The translations under genes and the position numbers were made by a program. The notes under the pieces were generated by a model. The model did no database searches, had not been told where the DNA came from, and worked only from the letters and a program-made list of their open reading frames with translations. Positions 55,878-64,000 of a stretch of DNA of 64,000 nucleotides are shown in pieces; position 1 is the stretch's first letter, and each line of letters opens with the position of its first letter. The stretch spans positions 62,001-126,000 of the forward strand of contig NZ_FOQH01000011.1 of NCBI RefSeq assembly GCF_900113695.1, given 5' to 3'. The DNA comes from Albimonas pacifica (GTDB lineage: Bacteria > Pseudomonadota > Alphaproteobacteria > Rhodobacterales > Rhodobacteraceae).

Positions 55878-56605
55878 CGGGCCGCCTCCTGCGCGTCGAG
55901 CCTGCGGCGCAGCGCAGGCAGGAGGTCGGCGGGGGCGACCGCGAGGGCCGCCCCCTGCAGCGCCGGGGCCTCCGCCCCCATCGCCGCCACGATGACGCCT
56001 ACGAGCTCGGGCCCGTCCACCCCCTCTTGGATGAGCGGCGCCCCGGAGATGCCCGGGAGCGCGTCGCAGGTGGTCCGAAGCAGGCGACCCTGCCGCGCGA
56101 CCACCGCGCAGCCCGACTGGACCGACAGGGCTTCGCCCCGGTCGCGCCCGTAGGAGAGCGCGGACACGACCGTCCCGGGGGAGGCCGTGCCCGCCACCGG
56201 GATCGGAGAAGGCGCCCCTTCCGCCCGCTCGGTCACCCGGATCAGGGCCAGGTCCTCGGAGGGACCCGGCATGTCTAGAAACCCTTCCACCATCGCCGCC
56301 GCGCGACCGCGCAGGACCGCGGCGGCTTCGCCCATGCGCCAGCCGGGCAGAAAGGTCAGCCGCTCCGCCCGCCAGATCGCGCCGGTGCGCGGGTTGACCA
56401 GGCAATGGGCCGCCGTCAGGGCCAGGTCGGGGGCGATCAGCGTCGCCGTGCAGTGCCCCTGCCCGCCGAGGTTGAGCCGCCCGACGGCCGCGTATCGTTG
56501 CGCCTGCGCCTCGCTCGACAGCCCGCGCGCTTCCGCGGAGGCGGAAGGGACGCCGAGCGGCGCCACGGCCAGGAACGCGGCCAGGAGGCGAGACGCAAGA
56601 TACAT
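55874..56605 (-). CDS. trypsin-like (S1) serine protease, first of tandem pair
   Basis: A 243-residue exported protease. Signal peptide about 1-24 (ends SASA). Triad: His67 in LTAAHC, Asp118 in SEDLALIRV, Ser187 in GISGAP. The start at MYLASRLL is chosen for the signal peptide; a longer frame begins at 56641. The two proteases share the SYGxxRxxALS segment and are clearly paralogous but differ in the S1 region. Substrate unknown. Confidence 0.88.
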   Translation of the reverse strand: MYLASRLLAAFLAVAPLGVPSASAEARGLSSEAQAQRYAAVGRLNLGGQGHCTATLIAPDLALTAAHCLVNPRTGAIWRAERLTFLPGWRMGEAAAVLRGRAAAMVEGFLDMPGPSEDLALIRVTERAEGAPSPIPVAGTASPGTVVSALSYGRDRGEALSVQSGCAVVARQGRLLRTTCDALPGISGAPLIQEGVDGPELVGVIVAAMGAEAPALQGAALAVAPADLLPALRRRLDAQEAAR

Positions 56606-57174
56606 GAAGGCACCATGAATGACTTTAGGTGAGTCGTGCAACCTCGGCGTTCACCTTGCGGTCAGATTTCTCGACGTGGCGCTGGCCCGCCCCGAGGCGG
56701 AGGCGCCGCACGCCGTCGGATCATCTCCCCCGGGGGTTGCGATCCGGTGAAGGTCGGGGCCGGCCCGGGCGCCTCGCGGCATCGGCCGCCGGCCGCCCCG
56801 TCGAAGCCCCGCCCACCCACCCCGCTTCGCCGGGGCGGCCGGCGGGCGGCGTCGCGCCCTCCGGTCGCAGTCGCCGGCGCCCGGGGCGGCCCGGGGCGCC
56901 CGACGCCGACGCCGGGTCCCGTCCGCACGGACCGAGGCGCCCGCGTCGGGGCCCTCGGGCCCCGGGCGGCCGAGGGGGTTCGACGCCCCCGAAGGCGCCC
57001 TTCCGCCCCCAACGCCGCCGATCGCGGAGGGCGGCTCGCCCTGCCCCGCAGGACCCTCGACGCCCACCCCCAGCGCTCGGCCGGGGAGCCGCGCCGGCGC
57101 CGGCAGGCGCCGGGCGGCCGAGGGGGCTCGACGCCCCCGAGGGCGCCCACCGGCCCGCGGGCGGCCGGGGCGCG
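56606..57174. other. intergenic region before glcF with 38-base direct repeats
   Basis: No gene is supported. Two 38-base repeats, at 56963-57000 and 57111-57148, differ at only two positions; each contains a GGGGG/CCCCC hairpin. The promoter of the protease genes should lie at the left end (around 56620-56680), where GC is lower. Confidence 0.5.
56963..57148 (+). repeat. 38-base direct repeat pair
   Basis: Copies at 56963-57000 and 57111-57148, 36 of 38 identical, each starting CGGGCGGCCGAGGGGG and ending GGCGCCC, imperfectly palindromic. Confidence 0.85.
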
Positions 57175-58488
57175 CTACTCGGCGGCGTGGCGGCGGTCGA
57201 GGCCGGCGGCGGCGAGGGATGCGGGAACCGGGCCGCCCGTCGCCCAGTCGAGGAGCTGGGCGGTGTGCACCACCGGGACCCCCGCCCCTTGCCCGAGCTG
57301 CATCATGCAGCCGATGTTGCCCGCCGCGATCACCTGGGGCGCGGTCTCGGCGAGCGTCGCGAGCTTGCGCGCCTTCAGCTCCCCCGCGATCTCGGGCTGC
57401 ATCAGGTTGTAGGTCCCCGCCGAGCCGCAGCACAGGTGCGGGTCGCGCGGCTCCTTCACCTGGAAGCCGGCGGCCTTCAGCAGCAGCTTCGGCGCCTCCT
57501 TCACCTGCTGACCGTGCTGGAGCGAGCAGGCGGAGTGATAGGTCACCCGCAGCGCCGGCGCCGCGGGGTCCTGCAGGCCGATCTCCTCCATCAGCTCGGA
57601 GATGTCGCGCGCCAGCGCCGCCACGCGCCTCGCGTCCGCCTCCAGCGGGTCGCCCGCGAACATGTGGCCGTAGTCCTTCACCGTCGTGCCGCAGCCCGAG
57701 GTGTTGATGACGACGGCGTCCAGCCCCTCGCCGTCCAGCTCCGCCGCCCAGGCGCGCACGTTGGCGGCGGCCGAGGCGTGGCTCTCCGCCGCCTTGCCCA
57801 TGTGGTGGGTGAGGGCGCCGCAGCAGCCCATGCCTTTGGCGATCACCACCTCGCAGCCGTGGCGGGTCAGCAGGCGGACGGTGGCGGCGTTGATCTCGGG
57901 GTCCAGCGCCTTCTGGGCGCAGCCGGTCATCAGGGCGACCCGGCGCAGGCGCGCGCCCTGGGCGGGGATCGTCTGGGGACGGTCGAGCGGCCCGGGACCC
58001 GCGATCTTCGCGGGCGCGAGGTCGACCATCGCCCGCAGCCGCCCCGGCATCAGCGCGCGGAACGGGCGCGCGAGCTTCGCCCCCGCCAGCGCCAGCCGGA
58101 AGCGCCCGGGATAGGGCAGGATCCGCGCCAGCAGCCAGCGCAGCGCCCGGTCGGGCAGCGGGCGGCGGTAGGTCTTCTCGATATGCTCGCGGGCGTGGTC
58201 GACGAGGTGCATGTAGTGCACGCCCGAGGGGCAGGTCGTCATGCACGCGAGGCACGAGAGGCACCGGTCGATGTGGCGCACGGTCTTCTCGTCGGCCGGG
58301 CGGCCGGACTCGAGCATGTCCTTGATCAGGTAGATGCGCCCGCGGGGCGAATCCAGCTCGTCGCCCAGCACCTGGTAGGTCGGGCAGGTCGCGGTGCAGA
58401 AGCCGCAGTGCACGCAGCTTCGCAGGATCCTGTTGGAGCGCGCGACCAGCGGGTCCCGGAGCTGTTCGGGGGAGAAGGTGGTCTGCAT
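57175..58488 (-). CDS. glcF: glycolate oxidase iron-sulfur subunit
   Basis: A 437-residue protein with two 4Fe-4S sites: CVHCGFCTATCPTYQ near residue 31 and CLSCLACMTTCPSG near 93, then two cysteine-rich CCG domains (GMGCCGALTHHMG near 222, CCGSAGTYNLM near 357). It is the electron-transfer subunit of glycolate dehydrogenase. It follows glcE with one base between. Confidence 0.95.
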   Translation of the reverse strand: MQTTFSPEQLRDPLVARSNRILRSCVHCGFCTATCPTYQVLGDELDSPRGRIYLIKDMLESGRPADEKTVRHIDRCLSCLACMTTCPSGVHYMHLVDHAREHIEKTYRRPLPDRALRWLLARILPYPGRFRLALAGAKLARPFRALMPGRLRAMVDLAPAKIAGPGPLDRPQTIPAQGARLRRVALMTGCAQKALDPEINAATVRLLTRHGCEVVIAKGMGCCGALTHHMGKAAESHASAAANVRAWAAELDGEGLDAVVINTSGCGTTVKDYGHMFAGDPLEADARRVAALARDISELMEEIGLQDPAAPALRVTYHSACSLQHGQQVKEAPKLLLKAAGFQVKEPRDPHLCCGSAGTYNLMQPEIAGELKARKLATLAETAPQVIAAGNIGCMMQLGQGAGVPVVHTAQLLDWATGGPVPASLAAAGLDRRHAAE

Positions 58489-58489
58489 C

Positions 58490-59641
58490 TCAGGCGCTCA
58501 TCCTTCCGGGGTTCAGCAGGCCGCGGGGGTCGAATTTCGCCCGCAGCCCGGCGGAGATCGCCGCCAGCGCCGGGGCCTCGGGCTGGAAGGCGCCGGCGGA
58601 GGCGCGCAGCGCGGCCGGCCCCCGCACCAGGGTCGCGTGGGCGCGCAGGCGCGCCGCCGCGGCGCGCACCGCCGCGGCGGCGGCGTCGCTCTCTTCGGTC
58701 AGCAGCCACAGCAGGCCCCCGCCCCAGTCGTAGCGCGCCGCCAGATGGGGGACGGAGGCCGCCAGCCCCGGCCCGTCGGAGGGGCGCGCCGAGATCCGCC
58801 ACACCGCGCCCGGCCGGTCCGCGAAGCCCCTCACGTCGCGCACGTCCGCCCACAGGTCCGCGGCCTCGGACAGGATCTCGACCTCGCCCCGGCTCTGCGC
58901 CGTCAGCAGGTCCCGCAGCCGCCCGGCGCGGTAGGCGACCGAGGCCTGGAAGCCCTCGATCCGCACCAGCGTGCGGGCGGCGGCGGGATCGCCCGCGTCG
59001 GGCAGATGCGCCGCGCCCGAGACGTCGAAGGGCGAGCCCAGCGCCGCGGTCATCGCCGCCACCGCCGAGACGTCGTCGAGGCCGCGCACCACCAGCGTGG
59101 CCGCGGCCTCGGGCATCGGCAGCACCTTGAAGGCGAGCTCGGTCAGCACGCCCAGCGTGCCGTAGGCGCCGCCCATCAGCTTCACCAGGTCGTAGCCGGT
59201 GACGTTCTTCATCACCCGCCCGCCGTTCTTCACCACGCGCCCCGCCCCGTCGACGAAGCGCACGCCCAGCATCGCGTCCCGGCAGGCCCCCGCCTGCACC
59301 CGGCGGGGCCCCGAGACGTTGCAGGCCGCGACGCCCCCGATCGTCGGCTCGCCGCCGGAGCCCAGCAGGGGGCGGTGGTCCATCGGCTCGAAGGCGAGGC
59401 GCTGGTTCTCGGCGGCCAGCGTCGCCTCGATCTCGCGCAGCGGCGTGCCCGCGCCCGCGACCAGCGTCAGCGCGCCGGGCTCGTAGAGGGAGATCCCCCG
59501 CAGCCCTCCGGTCGAGAGCGTCTCCGCCGCCTGCACCGGGCGCCCCAGGGCGCCGCGGCTGCCCCCGCCCCGGACCTCGACGGGCGCCGAGAGGCCGGCC
59601 ACGGCCTCCGCCATCTCGGCCTCGCTCCGCGGTTCGATCAT
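58490..59641 (-). CDS. glcE: glycolate oxidase FAD-binding subunit
   Basis: A 383-residue protein of the GlcE type: residues 1-180 hold the FAD_binding_4 fold (VRGGGSRGALGRPV near 20, then GAGTPLREIEATL, and TIGGVAACNVSGPRRV near 115, with VKNVTGYDLVKLMGG-like segment near 143). It partners with GlcD and GlcF in oxidising glycolate to glyoxylate. A 295-base repeat-bearing gap separates it from glcD. Confidence 0.94.
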   Translation of the reverse strand: MIEPRSEAEMAEAVAGLSAPVEVRGGGSRGALGRPVQAAETLSTGGLRGISLYEPGALTLVAGAGTPLREIEATLAAENQRLAFEPMDHRPLLGSGGEPTIGGVAACNVSGPRRVQAGACRDAMLGVRFVDGAGRVVKNGGRVMKNVTGYDLVKLMGGAYGTLGVLTELAFKVLPMPEAAATLVVRGLDDVSAVAAMTAALGSPFDVSGAAHLPDAGDPAAARTLVRIEGFQASVAYRAGRLRDLLTAQSRGEVEILSEAADLWADVRDVRGFADRPGAVWRISARPSDGPGLAASVPHLAARYDWGGGLLWLLTEESDAAAAAVRAAAARLRAHATLVRGPAALRASAGAFQPEAPALAAISAGLRAKFDPRGLLNPGRMSA

Positions 59642-59936
59642 CGCGCCGCCCTCCGGCCCCGGTCCCCGCCGGCGGCACGCCGGCGCGCCCGCGGGGCTCC
59701 CCCTGCCTGCAGGGGGAGACGGGACCCGCGGGCGATCCCGCCCGCCGACCCGACGCGCCCGGCGAGCCCGCGCGACGCCTCCGCGCGCGCCGTCCGGCGC
59801 CCCGCTCCGAGCACCGCGCCGCCCTCCGCCCCGGGCCCCCGCCGGCGGAACGCCGGCGCGCCCGCGGGGCTCCCCCTGTCTTCAGGGGGAGACGGGACCC
59901 GCGGGCGATCCGCGGGACGCAGGCGCGCGGCCCGGC
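59642..59936 (-). repeat. pair of 97-nt palindrome-rich direct repeats between glcD and glcE
   Basis: Copies at 59642-59738 and 59815-59911. Each has CGCCGGCG/CGCCGGCG and a CTCCCCCTG/CAGGGGGAG hairpin nested inside a CCCGCGGG/CCCGCGGG pair. The loops differ (CCTG against TCTT) while the stems are kept. Being inside the operon they would be transcribed and fold strongly. Confidence 0.88.
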
Positions 59937-61370
59937 TCATGCGCCGCGCCCCTGGCTGGCGGCCAGCGGAAACACCTTGGCGGGGTTGAGGATCCATTTC
60001 GGGTCGAAGACGTCCTTCACCCCCATCTGCGCCTCGAGGTCGACGGGGTCGTACTGGTGCACCATCAGGTCGCGCTTCTCGACGCCGACCCCATGCTCGC
60101 CGGTCAGGCAGCCGCCCTGCTCGACGCACAGGCGCAGGATGTCGGCGCCCAGCGCCTCGGCCTTGCGCAGCTCCTCGGGGTTGTTGGCGTCGAACATGAT
60201 CAGCGGGTGCAGGTTGCCGTCGCCGGCATGGAAGACGTTCGCCACCCGCAGCCCGTAGTCGGCGGCGAGCTGGGTCATCCGCCCCAGCGTCTCCGGCAGG
60301 GCCGAGGTGGGGATCGTGCCGTCCATGCACAGGTAGTCCGCCACCTGCCCCGTCGCCCCGAAGGCCGCCTTGCGCCCCGCCCAGATCGCCTTCGACTGCG
60401 CCTCGGAGGCGCTTTCGCGCAGCGTGGTGGGGTGGTGGGTCTCGGCGATCGCCTTGATCTTCTCGAGCTGCTCCTCGATCTCGGCGGGCGAGCCCTCGAC
60501 CTCGATGATCAGCAGGGCCTCGGCGTCCATCGGGTAGCCGGCGCCCACGAAGGCCTCGGTCAGGTGGATGATGGGCTTGTCCATGAACTCGATCGCCACC
60601 GGCAGGACGCCCGCGCGGATGATGTCCGAGACGCAGGCGCCCGCAGTCACCGCCGAGTCGTAGGCCACCAGGATCGGGCGCGCGCCCTCGGGCTTGGGCA
60701 GGATGCGCAGGGTCGCCTCGGTGACCACGCCGAGCTGCCCTTCCGAGCCGCAGATCACGCCCAGCAGGTCGTAGCCGGCGGCGTCCATGGCGGGCCCGCC
60801 GATCTCCACCACCTCGCCGTCGGCCATGACCATGGTCACGCCCAGCAGGTTGTTGGTCGTCACCCCGTACTTGAGGCAATGCGCCCCGCCGGAATTCATC
60901 GCGATGTTGCCCGCGATGGCGCAGGCGAGCTGGCTGGAGGGGTCGGGGGCGTAGAAGAACCCGTCCGGCTCCACCGCCCCGGTGACCGAGAGGTTGGTGC
61001 GCCCGCTCTGCACCCGCACGTAGCGGTCGGCGTAGTTGGTCTCGAGCACCGCGTTCAGCCGCGCGACCCCCAGCACCACCGCGTCCGCCGTGGGCAGCGC
61101 GCCCCCCGCCAGGCCCGTGCCCGAGCCCCGCGGGATCACCGGCACGCCCTCCGCGTGGCAGATCCTGAGGATCGCCGAGACCTCCTCGGTCGAGCGCGGC
61201 AGCGTCACCGCCAGCGGCGGGCAGGAATAGACGGTCAGCGCGTCGCAGTCGTAGGCGAGCAGCTCGCGCGGGTCCGAGACCAGCCCGTCCGCGGGCAGGG
61301 CCGCGGCGAGCCGCGCGACGATGGCCTCTCGGCGGCCGAGGATCCCGGCGTCGGGCTGGGGCATCTGCAT
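59937..61370 (-). CDS. glcD: glycolate oxidase subunit GlcD
   Basis: A 477-residue FAD-linked oxidase: VPVIPRGSGTGLAGGA near residue 75 and the AIAGNIAMNSGGAHCLKYGVT near 152 bind FAD; the C-terminal cap ends with GEHGVGVEKRDLM near 423 and PKWILNPAKVFP. It is the catalytic subunit for glycolate, which forms from phosphoglycolate. First gene of glcDEF. The genes fit use of C2 compounds beside the ethylmalonyl-CoA enzyme. Confidence 0.96.
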   Translation of the reverse strand: MQMPQPDAGILGRREAIVARLAAALPADGLVSDPRELLAYDCDALTVYSCPPLAVTLPRSTEEVSAILRICHAEGVPVIPRGSGTGLAGGALPTADAVVLGVARLNAVLETNYADRYVRVQSGRTNLSVTGAVEPDGFFYAPDPSSQLACAIAGNIAMNSGGAHCLKYGVTTNNLLGVTMVMADGEVVEIGGPAMDAAGYDLLGVICGSEGQLGVVTEATLRILPKPEGARPILVAYDSAVTAGACVSDIIRAGVLPVAIEFMDKPIIHLTEAFVGAGYPMDAEALLIIEVEGSPAEIEEQLEKIKAIAETHHPTTLRESASEAQSKAIWAGRKAAFGATGQVADYLCMDGTIPTSALPETLGRMTQLAADYGLRVANVFHAGDGNLHPLIMFDANNPEELRKAEALGADILRLCVEQGGCLTGEHGVGVEKRDLMVHQYDPVDLEAQMGVKDVFDPKWILNPAKVFPLAASQGRGA

Positions 61371-61701
61371 GGCGGTCCTCCCTGCGGAGCGCGGCGGGGC
61401 GCCGTCTGGGCCGACCTCGTGTCCGCCTCGGGACCATGCCGCCGGACGGGGCGTTTGCCAAGCCGCGCCCCGCGCGATCCGGGGCGCCGTCCCAAGGGGT
61501 GGAACGCCGACGGGCGGACGCAGGGGCAGGACGCCCTCGCCCCGCCGAAATCGCCGCAGGATCCGCGCCGCGGCTCCCCGCCGCCCGGGAGGCGAGCGGC
61601 GCAGGCGTCCCGGTCCGGCCCGGCGCGCGCCCGCCCGAGGACGGGGCCGGGCGGCGGAGGAGCCGGGCGGCGGAGGGGCCGGGCGGCGGAGCCTCCGGCG
61701 C
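61371..61701. other. GC-rich intergenic region between glcD and UPF0126 gene
   Basis: No gene supported. It contains a short imperfect tandem of GAGCCGGGCGGCGGAG-like units at about 61650-61695. It should contain the glcDEF promoter, not recognisable by eye. Confidence 0.4.
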
Positions 61702-62325
61702 TCAGGACCGCGGCGGCCGGCTTCGATATTCCGGCAGCCGCCAGCCGAAGCGCAGGGAGCCCGCGCGCAGCCCGAAGGCGACCAGCCCGCAGAGGATCGA
61801 GGCGGGCCCGATGCCCCCGCCCAGCTCCATCGTCGCCGCTCCGGCCGCGGCGCCCGCGGCGGCGGCGGTGACGTAGAGCTCGCCCCGGCGCAGCACCATC
61901 GGCTGCTCGTTGCACACCACGTCGCGCAGGATCCCGCCGAGGCAGCCGGTCATCACGCCCATCAGCACGGTGACGATCACGCCGGCCCCCTCCCAGCGGG
62001 CCGCGGTGATCCCCGCCCCCACCGCCGAGGCCAGCGCCACCGCGTCGAGCCAGTCGAGCGCGCGCCGCCGGCTCTCGAGCCGCGGCGCCCAGACGAAGCA
62101 GATCAGGCCGGCGGCGCAGGCGACGAGGATGTTGGCGGGCTCGCCCACCCAGAACACCGGCTGGCGGTCGAGGATCACGTCGCGCGCCGTGCCTCCGCCG
62201 ACGGCCGTGATCACCGCCAGGAACAGGAACCCCACCGGGTCGAGCTGCGCCCGGCTCGCCGCCAGCCCCCCGGTCAGGCCGAAGACGAAGACGGAGGCGT
62301 AGTCGAGGGCCTCGGCGGTGGTCAT
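61702..62325 (-). CDS. UPF0126 / TRIC-type membrane protein
   Basis: A 207-residue membrane protein with seven helices as two UPF0126 repeats: GLTGGLAASR near residue 17, AVGGGTARDVILDR near 41, and MGVMTGCLGGILRDVVCNEQP near 122. The GGG-x-x-RD motifs are the family's. Homologues form cation channels (TRIC); function in bacteria is unclear. The start at 62325 is preceded by GGAGAC. Confidence 0.9.
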   Translation of the reverse strand: MTTAEALDYASVFVFGLTGGLAASRAQLDPVGFLFLAVITAVGGGTARDVILDRQPVFWVGEPANILVACAAGLICFVWAPRLESRRRALDWLDAVALASAVGAGITAARWEGAGVIVTVLMGVMTGCLGGILRDVVCNEQPMVLRRGELYVTAAAAGAAAGAATMELGGGIGPASILCGLVAFGLRAGSLRFGWRLPEYRSRPPRS

Positions 62326-62976
62326 TGCGGGTCTCCTGTCGGCGGCGCGCGCAGGATGCGCGGGCGCAGCGGCGGGGACAAGGGCGGGGACAGGCGCGGA
62401 GACAGGAGAGGGGAGAAGGGCGGGGAGGACGGCGGCGGATGCCGGCCGGCCGCCGGCGCGGCGCCGCGCGTCCCGCCGGCGCGGCTGGACCGGGCGCCCG
62501 GTCCGGCGCCGGCGCCGCCCTGGGGCGGGAGCGCCGCGACGGCTGGCGCGCCGGGAGCGGGCGTCCGGCCCGCGGCGCAGGGTCGGCGGGTTCTCCCGGA
62601 GGCGCCGTTTCCTGCGGCGCGCGGCAGGAGGAGGGCCCCGGCGCGGCGCCCGGCCGATGCGCGCCTCCGCCGGGCGCCCGGAGGCGGGCGCGCCGGCGCG
62701 GCCCGCCGGCCGGAGCGCCGCGACGACGGGCGCGGCCGGGGCGGACGTCCGGCCCGCGGCGCAGGGTCGGCGGCATCGCGCGGGGGCGACGTTTCCAGCG
62801 GGCGACGTTTCCGGGGGGCGACGGGGGGGCACGCGCCGGTCAGGGGCGCAGGCGGCGCGGGCGGGCGGGAGGCGGGCGCCGAGCCGCGGCAGGGGGGCGG
62901 GGGGCGTCGCGGCGGGTTGGAAAGACCGGCTCCGGGCGCCATCGTGGCGGACGACGCTTGGGGCATGGGAGGGACG
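62326..62976. other. long GC-rich intergenic region with 62-base direct repeats
   Basis: 650 bases with no supportable gene. It contains two 62-base direct repeats (62528-62589 and 62712-62773), further GC palindromes, and a purine-rich run (62395-62430). The flanking genes are divergent. Confidence 0.5.
62528..62773 (+). repeat. 62-base direct repeat pair
   Basis: Copies at 62528-62589 and 62712-62773, about 56 of 62 identical, both starting GGAGCGCCGCGACG and ending CGCGGCGCAGGGTCGGCGG. All differences lie in the middle third. Confidence 0.82.
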
Positions 62977-63702
62977 ATGGAGACGACGCTGGCGCTGATG
63001 CCGCGGTTCTTCGGCTGGGCCGACATCTCGGCCGTCGTGCTGTTCCTGGTCGCCTGGAACGGCATGACGTGGCTGGTGGAGAACCCGCCCGCCTCCCGCC
63101 CCTCGGTCCACAAGATCATGGCCGCCCACCGGCTGACCTGGATGCAGGCGATGCTGCACCGCGAGCCGCGGATCATGGACGCCTCGCTGCTGAACGCGCT
63201 GCGCTCGGGCTGCGCCTTCTTCGCCTCGGGCTGCATGATCGCCATCGGCGGCGTGGTGGCGCTGCTGGGCCAGGCCGACCGGCTGGCGACCGTCGCCCAC
63301 GACCTGCGCCTCGACACGGCGATGTCGCGCGCGGGGTGGGAGGCCAAGCTGCTGGTGCTGGCGCTGGTGCTGGTCTCGGCCTTCATGAAGTTCGTCTGGG
63401 CGCACCGCCTGTTCGGCTACTGCGCGGTGCTGATGGGCGCCATCGGCAGCGACCCCGCCGACCCGCGCAACCTGGCGCTGGCCCGCAAGGCCGCGGCGAT
63501 CAACATCAACGCCGCGCGCAACTTCAACCGCGGCATGCGCACCACCTATTTCTCGCTGGCCCTGCTGACCTGGCTGCTGGGGGCGATCCCGCTGGCGCTG
63601 GCAACGCTGGCCACCGTGCTCTCGCTCTACCGGCGGGAGTTCCGCTCCGCCTCGCGCGACGCGCTGCTGGCCGAGGACGAGCCGCCGGTGCCGGGAAGCT
63701 GA
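62977..63702 (+). CDS. DUF599 family membrane protein
   Basis: A 241-residue membrane protein with about four helices (15-35, 72-94, 122-145, 187-212) and the DUF599 signature around RNFNRGMRTTYFSLALLTW near residue 185. Function unknown, widespread in proteobacteria. Start at METTLALM with GGGAGGG before; an ATG 12 bases upstream is possible. Confidence 0.88.
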   Translation: METTLALMPRFFGWADISAVVLFLVAWNGMTWLVENPPASRPSVHKIMAAHRLTWMQAMLHREPRIMDASLLNALRSGCAFFASGCMIAIGGVVALLGQADRLATVAHDLRLDTAMSRAGWEAKLLVLALVLVSAFMKFVWAHRLFGYCAVLMGAIGSDPADPRNLALARKAAAININAARNFNRGMRTTYFSLALLTWLLGAIPLALATLATVLSLYRREFRSASRDALLAEDEPPVPGS

Positions 63703-63904
63703 GGCCCCGCGCCGGCCCCCGTCGGACCCGACGCCCGCGTCAGGCGCCCTGCCGCCGGCCGCCCGGCGCCGCGCCGGAGCCTCGGCCCGTCTCCCGCCGC
63801 GGGAGACGGCGCCCCCGCGCGCGCACGCCCGCCCCGCGCCGCGGGCGAAGCCTTCGCCCCGGGCGCGACGGCCGACGCGGCGCCCCCCGCGAGGGGCGCG
63901 GCGC

Positions 63905-64000
63905 TCAGAGCATCTCGCCCAGGCCCGCGTCCCGCGCCCAGCCGGCCAGGGGCCCGCGCAGGTTCACGTCGCCCCGCGCGATGCCCGCGTCGATCACGCC
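63905..64000 (-). CDS. C-terminal end of an unidentified protein (cut by window end)
   Basis: The last 31 residues of a protein (ending RGPLAGWARDAGLGEML) whose remainder lies beyond the window. Too short to assign a family. The stop codon is at 63905-63907; about 200 bases of GC-rich sequence separate it from the convergent DUF599 gene. Confidence 0.45.
   Translation of the reverse strand, partial: GVIDAGIARGDVNLRGPLAGWARDAGLGEML

Overview
The window reads as chromosomal DNA of a very GC-rich alphaproteobacterium of the Rhodobacterales type. The evidence is gene content and order: hemC-hemD-Mic60-hemY, aroA..cmk-rpsA, sppA/ihfB/lapA/trpF/trpB/trpA, the cell-cycle regulator gcrA, a long-form acyl-CoA dehydrogenase resembling methylsuccinyl-CoA dehydrogenase of the ethylmalonyl-CoA pathway, and two VPLPA/PEP-CTERM surface proteins. 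No rRNA, tRNA, CRISPR array, phage gene, transposase or integrase was seen. Because GC is so high, long spurious open frames run antisense to almost every gene. The genes called here rest on recognisable protein families, start signals and tight operon spacing.

Layout. 1-4.6 kb, minus: HD hydrolase, hemC, hemD, Mic60-like protein, hemY (cut by the window edge). 5-9.4 kb, plus: ahcY behind a structured leader, a small secreted protein, and a bifunctional beta-oxidation enzyme. 9.5-12.6 kb: an RTX serralysin-type protease (minus) and a Na/Pi cotransporter (plus). 12.8-18.7 kb, plus: phoH-ybeY-CBS protein-lnt, then metK with a compact leader that can hide its ribosome binding site. 19.2-25.8 kb, plus: GFA-domain protein, trmB, aroA, two more GFA genes, cmk, rpsA. 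26-28.7 kb: two VPLPA-CTERM proteins flanking a DMT exporter. 28.8-38 kb, plus: lplA, chaC-like, sppA, ihfB, lapA, trpF, beta-lactamase-like and GNAT genes, trpB, a DUF2158-RGG protein, trpA. 38.6-45 kb: flavin/PNPOx enzymes, tsaD, mcd (minus), TauE-type permease. 45-50 kb: RTX protein, epimerase with divergent LysR, gcrA, phoU. 50-54 kb: phoR, DUF1178, SDR, hsp20 with a heat-shock promoter and a thermometer-like leader. 54.5-56.6 kb, minus: two tandem trypsin-like proteases and a small protein. 57-61.4 kb, minus: glcDEF glycolate oxidase. The end holds a UPF0126 protein, a DUF599 protein and the tail of a cut gene.

The most unusual content lies between genes. A dispersed element (copies near 38.3, 42.0 and 53.5 kb) has a roughly 160-nt near-perfect palindrome. 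Its arm and loop sequences differ between copies while pairing is kept, and one copy is inverted. Other intergenic regions carry separate direct-repeat families: 97 nt between glcE and glcD, 62 nt before the DUF599 gene, 38 nt before glcF, and a short GGCGCCGCGTCGRC motif. The metK, ahcY and hsp20 leaders look like RNA regulators.
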